This document shows, piece by piece, positions 7,068-14,996 of a stretch of DNA of 64,000 nucleotides (within the stretch, counting starts at the first letter, position 1; the number at the start of each line of letters is the position of its first letter). Origin of the DNA: UBA6382 sp963600315 (lineage in GTDB: Bacteria > Bacteroidota > Bacteroidia > Bacteroidales > Bacteroidaceae); the NCBI GenBank assembly GCA_963600315.1, contig CAVCAW010000029.1, forward strand, positions 1 to 64,000, given 5' to 3'. Both the position numbers and the translations under genes were made by a program. Under the pieces are notes generated by a model. The model saw nothing but the letters and a program-made list of their open reading frames with translations. It searched no databases and had not been told where the DNA came from.

Positions 7068-9545
7068 CTATAGCGGGTCAACGTCAAAATATATCATGAC
7101 CGAGCGGTAGCGGCGCTCTGCCGTCACCTTGCCTGCTATATCACTGAGTTTCGCCCTCATCTCAGCCACGGGCATCGATGGGTGCACCTTCAGCGCAGCC
7201 TTGCGCAAGTGGAGCATGTGCACTTTGGCCACGGGTGGTTTGTCGGGACCCAGCACTCCGCCACCAAACTCCTTGAGCAGCAGTTGGGCAGCCATATTGG
7301 CGGCACCGTTCACCACGGCTTCGTCACGGTGCTTGAACCATATATATATGAGGCGGTAGAACGGCGGGTAATAGAACTGTTTGCGCTCTGCCAGCTGAGT
7401 ATGGTACATGGCTCTATAGTCATCGCTGACCACCTGACTCACTATAGGATAGTCGGCGTGTTTAGTCTGCAGCACCACCATTCCTCTCTTGGCCCTGCGC
7501 CCAGCTCGTCCTGCCACCTGACTCATCATCTGGAAGGCTCGCTCATAACTGCGGAAGTCGGGCACCGAGAGCATGGCGTCGGCATTAAGTATGCCCACCA
7601 CCCTCACGTTGTCAAAGTCCAGCCCCTTGCTCACCATCTGGGTGCCGATGAGAACATCGGTGCGGCCGGCGGCAAAATCATCTATAATGCGTTCGTAGGA
7701 GTTGCGCGACCTCGTGGTGTCGAGGTCCATGCGGGCAGTGCGAGCTTTAGGAAAACGTCGCTGCACTTCTTCCTCTATCTTCTCGGTGCCGAAACCATAG
7801 GCATGGAGGTCTTGTCCCTCACACGACGGGCATTTCTCGGGCACGTTATACGTGTTGCCACAGTAATGGCAGTGTAGCTTGTTGTCGCCGCGGTGATAGG
7901 TCAGACTCACGTCGCAATACTGGCAGGTGGGCACCCAACCACAGGTGGCACACTCCAGCACGGGCGCATAGCCTCGCCTGTTTTGAAACAAGATGACCTG
8001 TTCGCCCACCTCCAGTGCCTTGCGCATCTCCTCCTCGAGCTGCGGCGAGAATGGGGGTGTCATCATCTTGCGCTTCATGAGGTCTCTCACATCTGCCACG
8101 TTTATCTGAGGCAATAACATGTCGCCAAACCGTTTGTCAAGGCGCACGTAGCCATATTTGCCATGCTCCGCATTGTAGAAGCTCTCCACCGAGGGGGTAG
8201 CAGAGCCGAGCAGCACCTTGGCTCCGTGCAGGCGAGCCAGCACCATGGCGGTGTTTCTGCCGTTGTAGCGCGGTGCGGGGTCTTGCTGCTTGAAGCTCGT
8301 TTCGTGTTCCTCGTCTACTATCACGAGTCCGAGGTTGCGCTGTGGCAAGAAGAGTGCCGAACGGGCTCCCAGAATGATGTCATAAGGTTTGTCGCCCAGT
8401 TGCTTCCGCCACACCTCCACTCTCTCTGCGTCAGGGAGCTTGGAATGACTCACTCCCAGCTTGTCACCAAACACGCGTTGCAGACGTTTGGTAATCTGGG
8501 TGGTCAGGGCTATTTCGGGCAGCATGTAAAGTACTCGCTTACCCTGAGCGAGACACTGCTTCATGAGCTGGATATAGATTTCGGTCTTGCCGCTCGACGT
8601 GACTCCGTGTAGCAGACACACGTCTTTTTCGACAAAGGCCTTGACTATGCTGTCGTGAGCTTCCTGTTGCGCCAGCGAGAGGGTTATCTTGTCGTTCACA
8701 CTACCGCTGAAGGCGCGCAGGCGTTTTACTTCGAAATCATAGAGTTCCACCACTCCTTTGGCTTTGAGCCCCAACAGAGCAGAGGAAGCGCCTCCCGTTT
8801 CTTTGAGCAGCTCAGTCCTACTCACTTCGCGCAACAACTGGGGATTTTTCAGTTTCAAGGCAGCGCTCACTCCTGCCATCTCCACGAGTTTGGCTACTAT
8901 GGCTTGGCGGCGTGGTGTTTTGACAAGCGACTTGAGGAGTTCGTCGAGTGCCTCTGCATTCATGTAGTTGCGGCAGAGCCTCACGTGTACTTCCTTCTTG
9001 GGCTTGTAGGTCTTCTCCAGTGTCTCGCTCACCTCCACAACTCCCTTGTCCATCAGCGACCTCACGCTGCGCATCAGTCCGCTCTTGACCACGGATTTCT
9101 GCAATTGGGCTATGGTGGTGCTCTTGCCGCTGCTTAGCAGGTCGACTATTGCGGCTTCGGCTTTTGACAGTTTGTCGAAGTCTTCGAATCCCTCTACAAG
9201 CCTCACGGTCGTTTCGCTGGCGAGTTTCATGCCGCCAGGCAGGGCAGCTTTCATCACGTCGCCCACCGAACACATATAGTAGTCCGCTATCCACTGCCAC
9301 AGGCGCAGTTCGGTGCGCCCCACCACTGGAGCTTGGTCGAGCACGTCTGCCACCTGCCTTATCTTGAAGTCACCGGCAGGAGGTTCATCGCTCAGTGCCG
9401 CCACGATGCCAGTGTAGAGTTTGTCAGTACCAAAGGGCACCACTACCCTGCAGCCGACTGCCACACGGCTGCCGGCCTCTTCGCTCAAGGCATAAGTAAA
9501 CATGCCCTTCACAGGTACGGGCAATATCACCGACACGTAGGTCAT
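7068..9545 (-). CDS. priA: Primosomal protein N' (replication restart helicase PriA)
   Basis: An 825-residue superfamily 2 helicase that reloads the replisome at stalled forks. The N-terminal DNA-binding domain comes first, then Walker A GVTSSGKTEIY, a DEEH Walker B box and the aromatic-rich loop EHETSFKQQDPAPRYN. Zinc-binding cysteines follow in CATCGWVPTCQYC and CHYCGNTYNVPEKCPSC, and then helicase motifs V and VI (QMVSKGLDFDNVRVVGILNAD, split here as GTQMVSKGLDFDN and QVAGRAGR). It is slightly longer than E. coli PriA. It is last in a minus-strand run, starting 9 bp after the gamma carbonic anhydrase stop, so translation is probably coupled. Confidence 0.96.
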   Translation of the reverse strand: MTYVSVILPVPVKGMFTYALSEEAGSRVAVGCRVVVPFGTDKLYTGIVAALSDEPPAGDFKIRQVADVLDQAPVVGRTELRLWQWIADYYMCSVGDVMKAALPGGMKLASETTVRLVEGFEDFDKLSKAEAAIVDLLSSGKSTTIAQLQKSVVKSGLMRSVRSLMDKGVVEVSETLEKTYKPKKEVHVRLCRNYMNAEALDELLKSLVKTPRRQAIVAKLVEMAGVSAALKLKNPQLLREVSRTELLKETGGASSALLGLKAKGVVELYDFEVKRLRAFSGSVNDKITLSLAQQEAHDSIVKAFVEKDVCLLHGVTSSGKTEIYIQLMKQCLAQGKRVLYMLPEIALTTQITKRLQRVFGDKLGVSHSKLPDAERVEVWRKQLGDKPYDIILGARSALFLPQRNLGLVIVDEEHETSFKQQDPAPRYNGRNTAMVLARLHGAKVLLGSATPSVESFYNAEHGKYGYVRLDKRFGDMLLPQINVADVRDLMKRKMMTPPFSPQLEEEMRKALEVGEQVILFQNRRGYAPVLECATCGWVPTCQYCDVSLTYHRGDNKLHCHYCGNTYNVPEKCPSCEGQDLHAYGFGTEKIEEEVQRRFPKARTARMDLDTTRSRNSYERIIDDFAAGRTDVLIGTQMVSKGLDFDNVRVVGILNADAMLSVPDFRSYERAFQMMSQVAGRAGRRAKRGMVVLQTKHADYPIVSQVVSDDYRAMYHTQLAERKQFYYPPFYRLIYIWFKHRDEAVVNGAANMAAQLLLKEFGGGVLGPDKPPVAKVHMLHLRKAALKVHPSMPVAEMRAKLSDIAGKVTAERRYRSVMIYFDVDPL

Positions 9546-9554
9546 TTGATGCGG

Positions 9555-10106
9555 CTATTCTCCCGACGGATTGATGAGAGTGTCAGGGTTCTCGTCGGTG
9601 AACCACTTGGAGTACATCAGGTAGTGCGACGCAATGCCCTTGTTGAGCTCCCTGGCTTGGTCGGGGTCTACCTTCTTTATGAACTTGGCAGGCACACCGC
9701 CCCATAGTTCTCCAGCACCCACCTGGGTGTTTTTGAGCACCAGTGCGCCGGCAGCCACTATGGCTCCCTCGCCTATGCTGCAGTCGTCGAGCAGCGTGGC
9801 TCCCATACCTATCAGTGCGCCGCTGGCTATCTTAGCGCCGTGTACGGTCACATTGTGGCCTATGGTCACGTCGTCGCCTATCTCTATGGCGGCTTTCTTA
9901 TAGAGGGTGTGCAGACACGACCCGTCTTGCACGTTGACTCTGTTGCCCATCTTTATGTAGTTGACATCGCCGCGTACTACGGCGTTAAACCAGATGCTGC
10001 AGTTGTCGCCCATCTCCACTTCGCCTATCACCGTGGCGTTTTCGGAGAGGTAACAGTCCTTGCCAAATTTAGGGGTCTTTCCTTGTATTGTCTTAATGAG
10101 TGCCAT
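9555..10106 (-). CDS. Gamma carbonic anhydrase-family protein
   Basis: A 183-residue left-handed beta-helix protein made of hexapeptide repeats (for example GEVEMGDNCSIWFNAVVRGD), of the gamma carbonic anhydrase/YrdA/PaaY family. The metal-ligand histidines appear in the expected order, one in SCLHTLY and two in GHNVTVHG. The biochemical activity of close relatives is often weak or untested, so the enzyme name is by family only. It probably forms a homotrimer. It lies between the aminopeptidase P gene (39 bp gap) and priA (9 bp gap) and is likely co-transcribed with both. Confidence 0.9.
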   Translation of the reverse strand: MALIKTIQGKTPKFGKDCYLSENATVIGEVEMGDNCSIWFNAVVRGDVNYIKMGNRVNVQDGSCLHTLYKKAAIEIGDDVTIGHNVTVHGAKIASGALIGMGATLLDDCSIGEGAIVAAGALVLKNTQVGAGELWGGVPAKFIKKVDPDQARELNKGIASHYLMYSKWFTDENPDTLINPSGE

Positions 10107-10145
10107 GTCTTATGTAGTTGTGTGTGTATGGTGTTTCGGTAGATA

Positions 10146-11963
10146 TCAGTCTTGCGGCAGCGGAGCACATGCCTTCTGCAGCCATGCGCAGTCTGCCTCG
10201 TCGTTGAGAAGTGGCAGCAGAGTGTCGGCTACCGTCTTGTGATAGTCGTTGAGCCACGCCGTCTCAGTGGGTGTCATCATCGTGGTGTCGATCAGTCGTG
10301 TGTCGATGGGGCATAGGGTGAGTGGTTCAAAGCCCACAAACTTGCCAAACTCGGTCTCCTGGTGCGCCACGCAGAGCAGCACATTCTCTATGCGCACACC
10401 AAAGCGTCCCTCCAGATAGAGTCCTGGTTCGTCGGTCACGGTCATGCCTTCCACTATGGGCGCCGGCATATAGTTCATGCGTATCTGGTGAGGACCCTCG
10501 TGCACATTGAGGTGAGCGCCCACACCGTGACCTGTGCCGTGGCCGAAGTTATAGCCCTCCTGCCACATAGCGTAGCGCGCTGCGAGGTCGAGTTGTGTGC
10601 CGCTGGCTCCGCTCGGAAATTTCAGGCGGCTCAGGGCTATGTGTCCCTTGAGCACCAGCGTGTATACCTTCTTCTGCTCTGGGGTAGCCTCGCCGCCCAG
10701 CAGCATGGTGCGAGTGATGTCGGTGGTGCCACAGGTGTATTGTGCCCCAGTGTCCACCAGCAGTATTCCCTCTGCCTTGAGAGGCACGTCGGTCTCGGGT
10801 GTCGGTTCGTAGTGTACTATCGCTCCGTGGGCATTGTAGGCGGAGATGGTGTCGAAGCTGAGTCCCTCGAAGTCGCCGTAGGCTTGGCGCAGCGACGTCA
10901 GTTTGCGGTCTACCGACAATTCGGTCTCACCACCCTGGGGCACTGCCTCCTGCAACCACCTCAGCCACTTCACCAGTGCCACACCGTCTTGCAGCATGGC
11001 TTGCTTCATACCTCTCGCTTCAGCCTCGTTCTTCACTGCTTTCATAGCGGCTATCGGAGAGTCAGCCACCACGCACTGGTCTTCAGGCTCATCGCAGATC
11101 ACAGCTGCGTCGAGTCGCAATGCCGCCAATGCCACATTGGTGAGCGGCGAGAGCATCACTGTTCCCTCTGCCTTGGCAAGCGAGGCTGTCACCATGTCGT
11201 AGGGATAGACACTTACTTTGTTACCATCAAGATATGCCTTGATCTCACTGCTTATCTTACTGCTGTCGCAATAGAGGGCTGTCTCCTTGCGGCTCACAAT
11301 GCAGTAAGCCACAAATACGGGATTGCAGTGCACGTCGCCACCACGCAGGTTGAGCAACCATGCCACTTCGTCGAGCTGACTGACGAGGATACTGCTGCAC
11401 CCCTTGCTCTCTACGGCGTCCATCAGCCTCGCCACCTTGCTGCCAACGGTCTCGCCAGCCCACTCCAAAGGCTGTATCGCCACGGGCACACACGGCAACG
11501 GCGGTCTGCCGTCAGTCCACAAGTCATCGGCAGCACTGTAGTCCGCCACAAGCTCAATGCCGCTCTCCGCCAGTTCGTCTTGCAGAGCGGTCGCCTCCCC
11601 ATAGGTCACCAGATTGCCGTCAATGCCCACGCAGTCCTTAGTACTAAGTTGGGCGGCGAGCCACAGGGCTATCGACGGAGTGCCCTCCACTCTCTCCTTC
11701 ATAAGTTCAAAGGGAGTGTCCTTCAGTGCTTCGGCAGCGGCTATGAAGTAGCGGGAGTCGGTCCACAGGGCAGCAGCGTCGAGCGTCACTACCGCCGTGC
11801 CGGCACTGCCTTCAAATCCGCTTATCCACTGGCGACACTGCCAGTGGTCGGGTATGTATTCACCCGCATGGGGGTCGGTCGACGTGAATACGTAGGCTGA
11901 CAGCCCTTTCTGCTTCATCCATTGGCGCAATGCTGCCACTCGGTCTGCGATGTCCTGTTTCAT
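10146..11963 (-). CDS. pepP: Xaa-Pro aminopeptidase (aminopeptidase P, M24B)
   Basis: A 605-residue cytosolic metallopeptidase that removes an N-terminal residue preceding proline. Two creatinase-like N-terminal domains precede the pita-bread M24 domain. Its metal ligands are visible as D in LLVDTGAQYTCGTTDITRT (two Asp), H in HGTGHGVGAHLNVHEGP, and E in TDEPGLYLEG and GVRIENV. ATG at 11963 (MKQDIADRVAALRQWM) was chosen. The frame stays open to 12269, but that extension runs through intergenic palindromic repeats and is not protein-like. It is first in the run with the carbonic anhydrase and priA. Confidence 0.93.
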   Translation of the reverse strand: MKQDIADRVAALRQWMKQKGLSAYVFTSTDPHAGEYIPDHWQCRQWISGFEGSAGTAVVTLDAAALWTDSRYFIAAAEALKDTPFELMKERVEGTPSIALWLAAQLSTKDCVGIDGNLVTYGEATALQDELAESGIELVADYSAADDLWTDGRPPLPCVPVAIQPLEWAGETVGSKVARLMDAVESKGCSSILVSQLDEVAWLLNLRGGDVHCNPVFVAYCIVSRKETALYCDSSKISSEIKAYLDGNKVSVYPYDMVTASLAKAEGTVMLSPLTNVALAALRLDAAVICDEPEDQCVVADSPIAAMKAVKNEAEARGMKQAMLQDGVALVKWLRWLQEAVPQGGETELSVDRKLTSLRQAYGDFEGLSFDTISAYNAHGAIVHYEPTPETDVPLKAEGILLVDTGAQYTCGTTDITRTMLLGGEATPEQKKVYTLVLKGHIALSRLKFPSGASGTQLDLAARYAMWQEGYNFGHGTGHGVGAHLNVHEGPHQIRMNYMPAPIVEGMTVTDEPGLYLEGRFGVRIENVLLCVAHQETEFGKFVGFEPLTLCPIDTRLIDTTMMTPTETAWLNDYHKTVADTLLPLLNDEADCAWLQKACAPLPQD

Positions 11964-12022
11964 GTGTGTATGTCTTGTTTTTGTATTTCGGTTTGTGGCA
12001 AGCCACACTGACTTGCCAAAGG

Positions 12023-12030
12023 CAAAGTTA
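12023..12030 (-). promoter_or_regulatory. Putative -7 box for the pepP-priA run
   Basis: Minus-strand TAACTTTG matches TAnnTTTG, 60 bp before the pepP start. No clear -33 element. The predicted leader contains a small hairpin with arms GGCAAG/CTTGCC immediately downstream of the box. Confidence 0.5.
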
Positions 12031-12144
12031 CTAAGTCCGCACCGTATTGCACCACCCACAGCCACAAAAAATCTTTCAGCGTCAGCCCAGCGTGATGCCA
12101 CATGGCGGTTGCAACATCTGCCGTGCTTTAAACGCACAGCAACC

Positions 12145-12257
12145 TTTCCGCCGAAATTTTTGTTGTCGTCGTTTGGGAATTTCCGCGGAAATTGAATTGC
12201 GTTTCGGGGGAAATTGATATCCGTTTCAGCCGAAATTTTCATCAATTTCCGCGGAAA
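12145..12257. repeat. Phased palindrome array 1 (22-bp period)
   Basis: Four 12-bp units of the form TTTC-N4-GAAA start at 12180, 12202, 12224 and 12246, exactly 22 bp apart: TTTCCGCGGAAA, TTTCGGGGGAAA, TTTCAGCCGAAA and TTTCCGCGGAAA. The 10-bp spacers tend to begin TTGA and end CG or CAA. A fifth unit, TTTCCGCCGAAA, sits at 12145-12156, off phase by 35 bp. The array is 181 bp or more upstream of pepP. The same structure recurs at 48443-48520 and 60684-60761. Confidence 0.9.
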
Positions 12258-12318
12258 CGCAATTTTCAAATGGGCATTACATTGTTGAATGATGAAGATT
12301 TTTCTTGACCATGAGTTG

Positions 12319-12398
12319 TTCTAAGTGCCGAAAATGTGTATCTCTGCACGAAAGATGTACCAAAAATGTGAGCAATCACACATTTTCGGAACTTAGAA
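12319..12398. repeat. 80-bp element with 21-bp terminal inverted repeats
   Basis: The ends at 12319-12339 and 12378-12398 are inverted copies with 20 of 21 matches (left end begins TTCTAAGTGCCGAAAATG). A second, inner pair (AAAAATGTGA and TCACACATTTT) lies next to the right end, so the element can form nested hairpins. It could be a MITE-like repeat or a regulatory palindrome for the degraded gene that starts at 12442. Confidence 0.65.
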
Positions 12399-12441
12399 TA
12401 AATTCAACCACACCGACGCATTAAATAAAGGAGATAGGAAC

Positions 12442-12552
12442 ATGTTCAACAGAAGCATAATGAAAGAATTAGAGGTGTGATTAGACGACAAGATGGCAAA
12501 CACCCCACTCTTCCTTGCCGACCGTACTAAGGTAGTGATTCAAGGGTGCTGA
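12442..12552 (+). pseudogene. Probable remnant of an AAA+ ATPase (DUF4143-type) gene start
   Basis: After a good ribosome-binding site (AAAGGAGATAGG) the frame reads MFNRSIMKELEV, then a TGA stop, then LDDKMANTPLFLADRTKV and soon another stop. The pattern resembles the N-terminus of the AAA_14/DUF4143 ATPases, which read roughly MFxRxIxxELxxW...PLxLRGARQVGKT; here the conserved Trp position is TGA, one base from TGG, and the P-loop is gone. Only about 37 codons can be traced. Recognition is by eye and moderately uncertain. Confidence 0.35.
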
Positions 12553-13443
12553 CTTGTCATGGGGCATCGCAGGCCAGCATGAGCGTTGGGGCGGTCCGTA
12601 AAAACATTTGGGGAGTTTCGAAAGGGCACCAGGGTGTGTTGAGCGGGTAATTGTATGCAAAAACGACGCAAACTTGACATATTTTTTGCGTTTTCATGCA
12701 ATTTATCACGATTTTACTTGTTCTATTCGGGGAAAGCGGTACATTTGCAGCATAATAGCGGAGTTTTGAAAACCGGATTGTATGATTTGGATTTTATTCT
12801 CAGTTTTTGCAATTTGCGTGATTGTCCACGACAAAGCTATGGGTCGTGCCGGGCACGGCGAGTGTGACTATAGCGACAGGGGATATTGGCTGCTCAACAG
12901 CGAGAAGTGCCCCAATGATGCCGGAAGGTTCTACAGAGACAACGGAAGGGAATGTGATTGCAATGGATGGTATTGCAATCACAACGAAAGACATTTCGAC
13001 AGCAAGACAGCCTTTCCACTTAATGTTGCTTCGTGTGGCAATGAGGTGAGCCCATTCTACGGGGGCATTTTTTACCACTTTGTCGGCATCTTCTCTTACC
13101 TTATTATATTAGTGAGGCGATGCTTGGCTATACCCACAACGCAGTTTATCCACCTGGGGGGGGTAAAATTTCAACAAACAAGACTATTGTTTCAGCGAAC
13201 GGAGAGACTGTCTTGGCGAACGAGGACAACGAGGACGTGCGAGAGTCTTTCGACAGCATTGTTATACACTCCAGCGCAGCTGCCAGACACAGAAACACGC
13301 AGGCAGAACACGGCAAATCATCTAAATTTACTAAAAATGGCATTATTGCGCTGCGGCCTTTATGTTTTTGCTCCCTGATTTTTGTAAACCGAAACTTCAC
13401 TGATTTTGTAGCAGTTATACGCTCTTTTTTTAACAAAAAGCTT
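12553..13443. other. Gene-poor region upstream of the pilus locus
   Basis: About 0.9 kb without a convincing gene. A frame from ATG 12782 stays open to 13378 and follows a good promoter, but its translation changes character along its length, has no recognisable domain, and overlaps equally open frames on both strands. An eight-G homopolymer lies at 13156-13163. The stretch may be a decayed gene, a long leader or an untranslated RNA. Confidence 0.5.
12718..12747 (+). promoter_or_regulatory. Orphan promoter upstream of the pilus locus
   Basis: TTG at 12718-12720 and TACATTTG at 12740-12747 are 19 bp apart, an ideal Bacteroidota promoter. Transcription would start near 12754. The first strong gene downstream is 770 bp away, so this promoter either drives an untranslated RNA or small gene, or gives the pilus operon a long leader. 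Confidence 0.6.
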
Positions 13444-13474
13444 TTTGCCGTATAAGGAATTAGCAGTAATTTTG
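13444..13474 (+). promoter_or_regulatory. Promoter of the pilus operon with overlapping palindrome
   Basis: TTTG at 13444-13447 and TAATTTTG at 13467-13474 are 19 bp apart, matching both elements of the Bacteroidota consensus. The predicted start is near 13481, giving a leader of about 40 nt before ATG 13521. A perfect 14-bp palindrome, CAAAAAGCTTTTTG (13434-13447), overlaps the -33 box and could be an operator. Confidence 0.7.
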
Positions 13475-13520
13475 CAGCTCGTTTCAGGAAGTATACATAA
13501 ATATTGAGATTTTGAATAAC

Positions 13521-14996
13521 ATGATTCGCTTTCTGTTTTTGATAGTATCACTGTTTGCCTTGAGTGGCAGCTACGCTGTGCCTTACGCAGCGCTACACGA
13601 CAGCAAGCACCCCTACATAGTGATAGCTGACGAAGATTCGCTTGACGATGAGATTCTTATCAGCGACTCGCTGTTCTACAAGATATCCAAACGGATACAG
13701 TTCCCAGTCAACAAATTCGTCATTCCGAAGGACTCGCCGCTGCGTCGCGAAATCCAAAACGAGATAATGCCCTACTCTAAAGGCGATTATACGCTGGAGG
13801 CTGTGATGCTGCGCGGTGCTGCTTCGCCCGACGGCCCCTATGAGTGGAACAAGACGCTGAGCCAGCTGCGCACCAAGTCGTTGCTCGACATCATACGTGG
13901 CAGCGTAGGCCACCATATCGACAGTTGCCTCACGGTCAACGAAGTGCCCGAGGACTACCTCTGCCTCATCATGCTGATGAAGGAGCGTGGCGACAAGGAC
14001 TGCGACCGCGTGACTGAGGTGGTGAACAAGTATATCTCTACCGACCAGGCACGACTCAAGAGGACGCTCATGGCTATGGACAACAAGCGATTGTGGACAC
14101 GGCTCAGCAGGGAGTATTTCCCCAAGATGCGTGCCGCACGCGTGGTGTTGGTGTTCAGGAAGCACCGCAAGCCCGAACCACCCAAACCCATGGAGACACC
14201 CACGGTGGTAGTACCGCAGCCCGAAGAGAAGGTAGAGGTGACCGATTCGGTAACGCAAACAACAGTAGAGGAAGACACTACAGACTATGTAGTGCCTGCC
14301 GAACTGCTCCCGTCATTTATGCCGCGCCGCGAACTGCTGTCGGTGAAGACAAACCTGCTGTTTGACTTTGCCTACGTGCCGGGCTACAACCGCTGGTGCC
14401 CGATACCCAATATAGCAGTGGAATACTACCCGCTCCACGGCCACTTCACCTATGGCGCATCGCTCGACTTTCCGTGGTGGCAGCACTACAGCCAGCACAA
14501 ATATTTCCAGATACGCAACTACCAGTTTGAGACACGCTACTACCTGCGCAACGGCGGTGTAGAACACACTGGCATCGGCAAGGGGGTAGCCTACAAAGGG
14601 CTCTACCTGCAGGGCTATGTCAACCTGGCTCTCTACGGCATCTGCTTCGACAAGAACCGTGGCTGGGAAGGCGAAGGCGCAGGAGCCGGCGTGGGCATCG
14701 GCTACGTGTTGCCACTGGGCAAGAAGAGCCGCTGGCGCCTCGAAATGGGGGCACAGTTTGGAGTATTCTTCACCAAGTATGACCCCTACCAGTGGCAGAG
14801 TGTACTCTTCCCGGAGAGGCAGGACAAACTCTACTACTACAAGTGGAACAACTGGGGTAATTTCTTCCACAAGCGCCGCCACAGTTTCACGTGGGCGGGC
14901 CCTACACGCATCGGACTGACTCTTAGCTACGACCTGCTCTACCGCCGCATAGCCAAGAAGGGTGCCAGCTTCAAAAGTAAGGAGGTACAGAAATGA
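13521..14996 (+). CDS. DUF3575 protein of the fimbrial locus
   Basis: A 491-residue exported protein. It begins with a signal peptide (MIRFLFLIVSLFALSGSYA). Residues about 60-180 resemble an OmpA-like segment (AVMLRGAASPDGPYEWNKTL), a Pro-rich linker follows near 215-245, and the C-terminal half matches DUF3575 (LSVKTNLLFDFAYVPGYNRW then NIAVEYYPLHGHFTYGASLD), a beta-rich outer-membrane-type domain. DUF3575 genes commonly sit beside FimA/Mfa-type pilus genes in Bacteroidales and are presumed to anchor or assemble the pilus; direct proof is lacking. ATG 13521 was preferred to a TTG three codons upstream. The stop overlaps the next start by 4 bp, so translation is coupled. Confidence 0.82.
   Translation: MIRFLFLIVSLFALSGSYAVPYAALHDSKHPYIVIADEDSLDDEILISDSLFYKISKRIQFPVNKFVIPKDSPLRREIQNEIMPYSKGDYTLEAVMLRGAASPDGPYEWNKTLSQLRTKSLLDIIRGSVGHHIDSCLTVNEVPEDYLCLIMLMKERGDKDCDRVTEVVNKYISTDQARLKRTLMAMDNKRLWTRLSREYFPKMRAARVVLVFRKHRKPEPPKPMETPTVVVPQPEEKVEVTDSVTQTTVEEDTTDYVVPAELLPSFMPRRELLSVKTNLLFDFAYVPGYNRWCPIPNIAVEYYPLHGHFTYGASLDFPWWQHYSQHKYFQIRNYQFETRYYLRNGGVEHTGIGKGVAYKGLYLQGYVNLALYGICFDKNRGWEGEGAGAGVGIGYVLPLGKKSRWRLEMGAQFGVFFTKYDPYQWQSVLFPERQDKLYYYKWNNWGNFFHKRRHSFTWAGPTRIGLTLSYDLLYRRIAKKGASFKSKEVQK

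Noticed and set aside
10362..11900. A 512-codon open frame on the plus strand opposite pepP
   Set aside because: His/Val/Leu-rich antisense shadow of a clear M24 peptidase gene in GC-rich DNA, with no domain or start context.
11964..12269. N-terminal extension of pepP to 12269
   Set aside because: It translates intergenic palindromic repeats and lies upstream of the -7 box; the family N-terminus begins at 11963.
12782..13378. Open frame after the orphan promoter, considered as a gene
   Set aside because: Composition shifts along its length, no ribosome-binding site, no domain, and competing open frames on both strands. Recorded as a gene-poor region instead.
13434..13520. Invertible (phase-variable) pilus promoter
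   Set aside because: No pair of inverted repeats flanks the promoter and no invertase gene is nearby; only the single palindrome on the -33 box was found.
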